Source: Quisquiliibacterium sp. (lineage in GTDB: Bacteria; Pseudomonadota; Gammaproteobacteria; Burkholderiales; Burkholderiaceae_E). Taken from it: DNA of 10,911 bases. The stretch lies in assembly GCA_030830765.1 (NCBI GenBank), contig JAURMJ010000415.1, forward strand, positions 1-10,911, given 5' to 3'. Below, piece after piece: positions 6,756 through 10,911 of the stretch. The notes beneath the pieces were generated by a model. The model ran no database searches and had not been told where the DNA came from. It worked only from the letters and a program-made list of their open reading frames with translations. The stretch's first letter is position 1. Each line of letters begins with the position of its first letter. The position numbers and the translations under genes are program-made.

Positions 6756-7511
6756 ATGGGCAAGACAATTTTGATCACCGGTGCCGGAAGCGGTTTTGGT
6801 CGAGGGGCGGCAATCGAACTGGCCCGGCGCGGACATCGCGTGATTGCCGGTGTGCTCAATGATGAGCAGGCTGCCGACCTGCGAGCCAGTGAGCCCGGCC
6901 TGATTGTCGAGAAGCTCGACATCACCAACGACGCGGACCTGGCAAAAGTCGACGCCTGGGAGCTTGATGTCCTGATCGCAAACGCGGCAATCGGGCAGAC
7001 TGGGCCGCTGTCCCTGATTCCCCTTGAGCGGCTGCGTCGCGTGTTCGAGATCAATGTGTTCGCGACCGTGGCAATGACGCAGCGCGTGGCCCTGGCGATG
7101 CGACAGCGTCGCCGCGGGCGGATCATCATCGTCTCATCGATCGGTGGGGTGCGTGCCGGGCTGGGATCGGGCCCCTACACAATGACCAAGCACGCGATCC
7201 AGGCCTTCGGTACGGCCTTGCGTGCTGAGCTCGCGGCCTTCGACGTGGATGTCTGCCTGATCAATCCCGGCCCTTATGCGACCGGATTCAACGATCGGAT
7301 GGCCAATGATCCCGGCCCCTGGTTTGACCCGAACACCGCTGCGCCCGAAGACGTCGCCGTCATGGAAGGTCTCAGGCAGCGCATTACGGTCGGGCAGCTG
7401 GATCCGGCCGATGTCATCAAGCGCTATGTGGAGTTGGCTGAGGCTGAGCGGACGGATCCGGTCAACTTTGTGCCTGCCGATATCCTTGAGCGCATGGCAG
7501 CAAAACGCTGA
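6756..7511 (+). CDS. Short-chain dehydrogenase/reductase (SDR family oxidoreductase)
   Basis: This 251-residue classical SDR is an NAD(P)-dependent oxidoreductase of alcohols or ketones in the cytoplasm. The Rossmann glycine motif is T8-G-A-G-S-G-F-G15, near the N-terminus as expected. The NNAG element reads ANAAIGQ. The catalytic set is S128 (SSIGG) and Y141/K145 (YTMTK). INPGPYATGF follows as the usual stretch after the active site. Length is normal for a classical SDR. Start choice lies between two nearly adjacent ATGs; 6756 has the better Shine-Dalgarno distance, while 6750 would add Met-Thr. The 124-base gap from the alkB-like gene is wide enough for a separate promoter, but I see no strong one. 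Lying behind a membrane hydroxylase, it could oxidise the resulting alcohol; that is inference. The substrate cannot be read from the sequence. Confidence 0.93.
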   Translation: MGKTILITGAGSGFGRGAAIELARRGHRVIAGVLNDEQAADLRASEPGLIVEKLDITNDADLAKVDAWELDVLIANAAIGQTGPLSLIPLERLRRVFEINVFATVAMTQRVALAMRQRRRGRIIIVSSIGGVRAGLGSGPYTMTKHAIQAFGTALRAELAAFDVDVCLINPGPYATGFNDRMANDPGPWFDPNTAAPEDVAVMEGLRQRITVGQLDPADVIKRYVELAEAERTDPVNFVPADILERMAAKR

Positions 7512-7542
7512 GTCGATCCATGACAGGCGCGTGTTTCGATCG

Positions 7543-8409
7543 ATGACGCTGTCCGGTGAAGCGCGCATTTTCGGCGTCGATTTCACCAGCGCTCCGCGTC
7601 GACGCAAGCCGATCATGGTCGCTTGTGCGCGGGCTCGGCCCGGCTGCTTGCAACTGGAACGAATTGATGCCCTGGGCGATTTTCAGGCCTTTGAAGCCTT
7701 GCTGGCCACGCCCGGCCCCTGGGTGGGTGGTTTCGATTTCCCGTTCGGCTTACCGCGAGAATTGCTTCTGGCTTTGAATTGGCCTGGCGCAGACAGCCAG
7801 AACCGAGATGCCTGGGCCCTCATGGTCCGGCATCTCCAGGCCATGCCACGTTCACAGATGGTCAGTGCGTTTCGCGCCTGGTGCGATGCGCGGCCGCCTG
7901 GCTCGAAATTTGCGCATCGCGCGGTGGATCGCCTTGCCGGATCCAGTCCTTCAATGAAGTGGGTCAACCCGCCGGTCGCCTTCATGCTGCAGGCTGGGGC
8001 GCCGCGTTTGTTGGCGGCCGATGTCTGTCTGCCAGGCCAGCATGTGGGTGACCCGCAGCGCATTGCACTGGAGGCTTATCCGGGCATGATTGCCCGGTCG
8101 ATCATTGGCCGACGATCATACAAAAGCGACCAGGCGGCAGCGCAGACGTCGGAACGAGCGATGGCTCGGCGCGAGATCATCGCTGCGATCGAGGCGGGGG
8201 ACGTACTCGGTTTGCCTGTGATTCTCAGCGATTCAGTCCGCGAGCAGTGCGTCGACGATGGCAGCGCAGATGCACTGGACGCGGTACTTTGTGCACTTCA
8301 GGCTGCCTGGGCCTTCCAGCGGCAGGACCGGAACTTCGGGCTCCCGAATAGAATTGACCCGATCGAGGGCTGGATCGCCACGGTGCCAGACCCGGAAACT
8401 TCAATCTGA
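7543..8409 (+). CDS. DUF429 family protein (predicted RNase H-like nuclease fold)
   Basis: This 288-residue protein matches the DUF429 family, which is predicted to adopt an RNase H-like fold but has no settled function. Acidic residues sit where the family expects them: D13 in FGVDFTSAP, D65 in GGFDFPFGLP, E177 in LEAYPGMIAR, and D243 and D246 in the helix DALDAVLCALQAAW. These could form a metal-binding active site, so the protein is probably not degenerate. The start is uncertain: ATG at 7543 sits close to the first conserved strand but has no clear Shine-Dalgarno, while an in-frame GTG at 7531 has AGG a few bases upstream. The open frame continues upstream into the SDR gene without meaningful content. 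It sits 31 bases after one SDR and 18 before another, so it is probably co-transcribed with them. How a nuclease-fold protein relates to these oxidoreductases is unclear. Confidence 0.87.
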   Translation: MTLSGEARIFGVDFTSAPRRRKPIMVACARARPGCLQLERIDALGDFQAFEALLATPGPWVGGFDFPFGLPRELLLALNWPGADSQNRDAWALMVRHLQAMPRSQMVSAFRAWCDARPPGSKFAHRAVDRLAGSSPSMKWVNPPVAFMLQAGAPRLLAADVCLPGQHVGDPQRIALEAYPGMIARSIIGRRSYKSDQAAAQTSERAMARREIIAAIEAGDVLGLPVILSDSVREQCVDDGSADALDAVLCALQAAWAFQRQDRNFGLPNRIDPIEGWIATVPDPETSI

Positions 8410-8417
8410 ATCTTGTC

Positions 8418-8422
8418 AGGAG
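8418..8422 (+). promoter_or_regulatory. Ribosome binding site deciding the second SDR start
   Basis: AGGAG lies five bases before the ATG at 8428. It rules against a TTG at 8413, which would start within or before the Shine-Dalgarno itself. Confidence 0.75.
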
Positions 8423-8427
8423 CTCTG

Positions 8428-9240
8428 ATGCAACTGTTTGACGACGAAACCGCAATCGTCACTGGCGCGGGTAACGGAATTGGACGCGCGATTGCGTTGG
8501 CCTTGGTGCGTGAGGGGGTTCCGACGATTTTCGCTGATGTGAAGACCGACACGGTTGAGTCCGCGGTCGCTGAGGCCACTGCTGCAGCGCAGGCTGCGGT
8601 GAAGGCCGGGACCGCAAAGAAGGTCACGCCGGCGATTCCCTGGGTCGGTGATCTGGCTGATCCGGCGGAACGCGAGGCACTGCTCGTCGCCGCGCGAGCA
8701 GAGCTCGGGACGGTCAATCTATTTGTTCACAGTGCATCGCCGCCTCGTCACGAGCGCGATCATCTGTTTGGTGTTGATCAGGCAACCTGGGAGCGTATGC
8801 GTGCTGTGAACCTGGATGCCGGCTTTCATCTGGCGCGGGAATTGGCCCGTGGCATGATCGATCAGAAGGTTGCCGGCAGCATGCTTTTGCTGACCTCACT
8901 GCATGCGATTACGCCACGTAACCTGCCGCACTACAGCACGACCAAGGCCGGCATGGCGATGCTGGTCAAGGAGCTTGCCAAGGGCTTGGGCCGCTATGGC
9001 ATCCGCGTCAATGCGCTTGTCCCCGGTGCAATCGCCGCGGGCGGTTTTGTGGCCAGCCCGGAGATGGCTCGGCATATTCCTCTGGGTCGCCTCGGGCGGG
9101 CCGAAGACCTCGCTCCGATGGCGCTGTCGGTGCTTTCCAACCGGACGGCCGGTTATGTGACCGGCACCAGTATCGTCGTTGATGGCGGGCTGGCACTGAA
9201 AAACTGGTTTGAACCACCGGAATTCGGTGAAATTGTCTGA
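8428..9240 (+). CDS. Short-chain dehydrogenase/reductase (SDR family oxidoreductase)
   Basis: This 270-residue classical SDR has the cofactor motif T12-G-A-G-N-G-I-G19 near the N-terminus. FVHSASPPR replaces the common NNAG element. The active-site Y169 and K173 lie in YSTTK. S157 in TSLHA is the likely catalytic serine, although it sits one residue closer to the tyrosine than usual, so T156 might be considered. The C-terminal GTSIVVDGGLAL resembles FabG and glucose-dehydrogenase relatives. An alanine-rich, lysine-containing stretch around residues 48-67 lengthens the second beta-alpha unit compared with most SDRs. The gene follows the DUF429 gene by 18 bases and has a strong Shine-Dalgarno. 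It is not close to the first SDR in sequence detail, so it is unlikely to be a recent duplicate. A weak hairpin follows the stop codon. Family is certain; substrate is not. Confidence 0.93.
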   Translation: MQLFDDETAIVTGAGNGIGRAIALALVREGVPTIFADVKTDTVESAVAEATAAAQAAVKAGTAKKVTPAIPWVGDLADPAEREALLVAARAELGTVNLFVHSASPPRHERDHLFGVDQATWERMRAVNLDAGFHLARELARGMIDQKVAGSMLLLTSLHAITPRNLPHYSTTKAGMAMLVKELAKGLGRYGIRVNALVPGAIAAGGFVASPEMARHIPLGRLGRAEDLAPMALSVLSNRTAGYVTGTSIVVDGGLALKNWFEPPEFGEIV

Positions 9241-9242
9241 GT

Positions 9243-9264
9243 ATTCGGGTGCACCGCCCGGAAT
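9243..9264 (+). terminator. Hairpin just after the second SDR gene, possible weak or Rho-dependent end
   Basis: ATTCGGG (9243-9249) pairs with CCCG (9257-9260) and AAT (9262-9264) around a single bulged G at 9261, with a seven-base loop. It begins two bases after the stop codon. No T-run follows, so it is not a standard intrinsic terminator; it may stabilise the 3' end of the upstream message. Confidence 0.35.
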
Positions 9265-9304
9265 CGCGATACACCCATGCTCGCATCGGTTAATCCGGCT
9301 CGGC

Positions 9305-9310
9305 TATAGT
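9305..9310 (+). promoter_or_regulatory. Candidate -10 element of a tcuA promoter
   Basis: TATAGT matches the sigma-70 -10 consensus at five of six positions, in the only large gap of the window. No good -35 hexamer lies 16-18 bases upstream, so the promoter may need an activator. Transcription would start near 9317, giving an untranslated leader of about 100 bases before tcuA. Confidence 0.45.
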
Positions 9311-9331
9311 GCCGCCTTCTGAAAAGCGGAG

Positions 9332-9344
9332 GCGCTGTAAGCGC
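9332..9344 (+). repeat. Perfect inverted repeat in the tcuA leader
   Basis: GCGCT and AGCGC are separated by three bases (GTA). The site lies just downstream of the candidate -10 and could be an operator or the stem of an RNA hairpin. A second possible stem (CGCCT 9313-9317 with AGGCG 9330-9334) shares bases with it, so the two exclude each other. Confidence 0.4.
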
Positions 9345-9374
9345 GACCGGTCTCGTGCAGGGAGGTCGGCAGCC

Positions 9375-9422
9375 ATGGTTGGCTCAGTCGGGCGCACCGG
9401 CAGTTCTGGAGGTCATCGATGA
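9375..9422 (+). CDS. Possible 15-codon leader ORF coupled to tcuA
   Basis: An ATG at 9375 opens a 15-residue frame (MVGSVGRTGSSGGHR) whose TGA at 9420-9422 overlaps the tcuA ATG at 9419-9421 as ATGA. A strong AGGGAGG (9359-9365) lies nine bases upstream of the ATG. Nearby stems could mask these signals: CGACC (9344-9348) with GGTCG (9364-9368) covers the Shine-Dalgarno, and AGCCA (9371-9375) with TGGCT (9380-9384) includes the start codon. The peptide resembles no known leader peptide that I recognise and is rich in Gly and Ser. It could be chance. What favours it is the combination of a Shine-Dalgarno and the exact stop-start overlap. Confidence 0.3.
   Translation: MVGSVGRTGSSGGHR
9408..9412 (+). 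promoter_or_regulatory. Ribosome binding site of tcuA
   Basis: GGAGG lies six bases before the ATG at 9419. It gives tcuA its own initiation signal, independent of any upstream leader ORF. Confidence 0.8.
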
Positions 9423-10828
9423 TCGATGTGTTGGTAATCGGCGGCGGCAATGCCGCGCTGTGCGCTGCGATCACTGCGCGTGAAGCCGGCTCGAGCGTGT
9501 TGATGCTCGAGTCTGCGCCGTGTGAGTGGCGGGGTGGCAATTCGGTCCATACCCGTAATCTGCGCTGTATGCACGATGCGCCGCAGGATGTGCTCACCGA
9601 GGCGTATCCGGAAGACGAATACTGGGCCGACCTGCTCAAGGTCACCGGGGGGCTCACCGATGAGCGTCTGGCACGCATCGCGATTCGTGATTCGTCCGAA
9701 TGCCGTGACTGGATGCGCCATCATGGCGTGCGGTTTCAGGATTCTCTGTCCGGTACGCTGCATCTGTCGCGAACCAATGCATTCTTTCTCGGCGGCGGCA
9801 AGGCGCTGGTCAATGCTTATTACCGCAGCGCCGAGCGGCTAGGCGTGCAGATCCGCTATCAGGCTGAGGTCGCTTCCCTTGAGCTTGAAGGATCGCGATT
9901 CGTCGCGGCCACGCTGCGTGATGGCGAACGGATCGAGGCCAAAGTCTGTGTGGTCGCCAGCGGGGGTTTTGAGTCGAACATCGACTGGCTGCGCGAGGCC
10001 TGGGGGCCGCCAGCCGACAACTTCCTGATCCGGGGGACACGCTACAACATGGGTGTGATGCTGCGCGCATTGATCGATGCCGGTGCCGATCAGCTTGGTG
10101 ATCCCACACAATGCCATGCAGTTGCCATCGATGCCCGCGCGCCGCTTTACGACGGCGGCATCAGTACGCGCGTTGACAGTGTGTCGCTGGGCATCGTGGT
10201 GAACCGTGATGGCTTTCGCTTCTATGACGAGGGCGAGGATTTCTGGCCCAAGCGCTACGCAATCTGGGGGCGTCTGGTTGCGCAGCAGCCCGAGCAGGTC
10301 GGTTTTTCGATCATTGATGCCAAGGCAATCGGTCGTTTTATGCCGCCGGTGTTCCCTGGAGAGCGAGCTGACAGTATTCCTGAGCTGGCCCGCAAGCTGG
10401 GGCTGCCCGAGCAGCAGCTGGTCGATACTGTCAACGAGTTCAACGCGGCCTGCCGTCCTGGCAGTTTCAACCATGCGGTGCTTGATGACTGTGTGACCGA
10501 AGGGCTGACGCCTCCAAAGACGCATTGGGCGCGTCCGATCGACACGGGTCCGTTCTACGGTTATCCGCTGCGCCCCGGTATCACGTTCACCTATCTGGGC
10601 GTCAAGGTTGATGAGCACTCGCATGTGCATTTTGGTGGGCAGGCCAGCCCGAATCTGCTGGCCGCCGGTGAAGTGATGGCCGGCAATGTGCTCGGCAAGG
10701 GGTATCTGGCCGGCATCGGCATGACGATCGGGACCGCATTTGGTCGCATTGCGGGCGCGCAGGCGGCCCGGGCCGCGAAGGCAAGCGGCGAAAGAGTTCA
10801 GGAGGCGATCCGTGCAGCGATTGGCTGA
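9419..10828 (+). CDS. tcuA: FAD-dependent tricarballylate dehydrogenase
   Basis: This 469-residue flavoprotein matches TcuA, which oxidises tricarballylate to cis-aconitate so that it can enter the TCA cycle. The N-terminal dinucleotide fold reads VLVIGGGNAALCAA (G8, G10, A13), followed by SVLMLE for the ribose contact. The fumarate-reductase-type flavoprotein body includes GGGKALVNAY and VVASGGFESN. The C-terminal FAD segment runs from about residue 428 (GYLAGIGMTIGTAFGRIAG). LRCMHDAPQDVLTEAY and FLIRGTRYNMGVML are stretches I associate with TcuA rather than with succinate dehydrogenase or 3-ketosteroid dehydrogenases. The gene has a strong Shine-Dalgarno and sits behind a 178-base gap with a candidate promoter. 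Its last 17 bases overlap the start of the next gene, probably tcuB, whose product re-oxidises the flavin in the known system. No LysR-type tcuR or transporter tcuC is inside the window. The main alternative is another fumarate-reductase-like dehydrogenase. Confidence 0.92.
   Translation: MIDVLVIGGGNAALCAAITAREAGSSVLMLESAPCEWRGGNSVHTRNLRCMHDAPQDVLTEAYPEDEYWADLLKVTGGLTDERLARIAIRDSSECRDWMRHHGVRFQDSLSGTLHLSRTNAFFLGGGKALVNAYYRSAERLGVQIRYQAEVASLELEGSRFVAATLRDGERIEAKVCVVASGGFESNIDWLREAWGPPADNFLIRGTRYNMGVMLRALIDAGADQLGDPTQCHAVAIDARAPLYDGGISTRVDSVSLGIVVNRDGFRFYDEGEDFWPKRYAIWGRLVAQQPEQVGFSIIDAKAIGRFMPPVFPGERADSIPELARKLGLPEQQLVDTVNEFNAACRPGSFNHAVLDDCVTEGLTPPKTHWARPIDTGPFYGYPLRPGITFTYLGVKVDEHSHVHFGGQASPNLLAAGEVMAGNVLGKGYLAGIGMTIGTAFGRIAGAQAARAAKASGERVQEAIRAAIG
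10799..10805 (+). promoter_or_regulatory. Ribosome binding site of the downstream gene, inside tcuA
   Basis: CAGGAGG lies within the end of tcuA, six bases before a GTG at 10812. It supports a GTG start that overlaps tcuA by 17 bases. Confidence 0.7.
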
Positions 10829-10911
10829 ATTGATTGAAACGGCGCGCCGCGACGTATCGGCCGCTTCGACCACTGGAGATCCGCAGGCCGAGGTCGCGAG
10901 GATCATGCAGA
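10812..10911 (+). CDS. tcuB: Start of tcuB (tricarballylate utilisation 4Fe-4S protein), cut by window edge
   Basis: Only 33 codons are visible, from a GTG behind a strong Shine-Dalgarno to the window end. The peptide starts MQRLAELIETARRDV and ends EVARIMQ. In TcuB proteins a segment like this comes just before the first cysteine cluster of the ferredoxin-like domain. TcuB is a membrane protein with Fe-S clusters and heme that passes electrons from reduced TcuA to the quinone pool. The 17-base overlap with tcuA fits tight co-expression. Identification rests mainly on position after tcuA and on this short N-terminal resemblance, because the diagnostic cysteines are outside the window. Confidence 0.7.
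   Translation, partial: MQRLAELIETARRDVSAASTTGDPQAEVARIMQ

Noticed and set aside
7276..7542. Upstream extension of the DUF429 frame
   Set aside because: It overlaps the end of the SDR gene; conserved DUF429 text begins only after 7543.
9839..10906. 355-residue open frame on the minus strand opposite tcuA
   Set aside because: It is the mirror of a GC-rich, strongly coding tcuA frame; its product matches no family I know and it covers conserved FAD-binding text on the other strand.
1..10911. Searched for a defence system, CRISPR array, prophage, insertion sequence or tRNA
   Set aside because: No regular repeats, transposase, integrase, terminal inverted repeats or cloverleaf were seen; the DUF429 nuclease-like gene alone does not make a defence system.

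Overview
The window looks like chromosomal DNA of a GC-rich proteobacterium, most likely a betaproteobacterium of the Burkholderiales. Two things suggest this: the wording of the AspRS C-terminus, and the order aspS - nudB - EEP phosphatase - clsB, which I associate with that order. This is inference from remembered family patterns, not from a search. All convincing genes are on the + strand. The largest gap between genes is 178 bases. I see no rRNA, tRNA, CRISPR array, insertion sequence or phage gene.

Layout. (1) Bases 1-3324 are a housekeeping block: the 3' end of aspS; nudB (folate-pathway Nudix hydrolase); an endonuclease/exonuclease/phosphatase-family gene (ybhP-like) that overlaps nudB by one base; and clsB, a cardiolipin synthase with two intact HKD motifs. 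(2) Bases 3371-9240 are a co-directional metabolic block with no obvious named pathway: a DSD1/D-threonine-aldolase-like PLP enzyme; an exported amidohydrolase 4 bases behind it; an AlkB-type membrane di-iron hydroxylase; a short-chain dehydrogenase (SDR); a DUF429 protein (predicted RNase H-like fold); and a second SDR. (3) From 9241 there is a 178-base gap with a good -10 element, several small inverted repeats and a possible 15-codon leader ORF. It precedes tcuA (FAD-dependent tricarballylate dehydrogenase) and the first 33 codons of what is probably tcuB, its Fe-S partner.

How the genes may work together. NudB acts in folate synthesis, and ClsB (perhaps with the YbhP-like protein) acts in membrane lipid synthesis. 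TcuA/TcuB would oxidise tricarballylate to cis-aconitate, which feeds the TCA cycle. The middle block suggests oxidation of a hydrophobic substrate: a membrane hydroxylase making an alcohol and SDRs taking it further. The substrate cannot be read from sequence, and no rubredoxin or rubredoxin reductase lies in the window. I found no clear evidence of a wholly new system. The items most worth a second look are the divergent AlkB-like protein in its unassigned cluster, the exported amidohydrolase coupled to a PLP enzyme, and the structured leader with a small ORF before tcuA.
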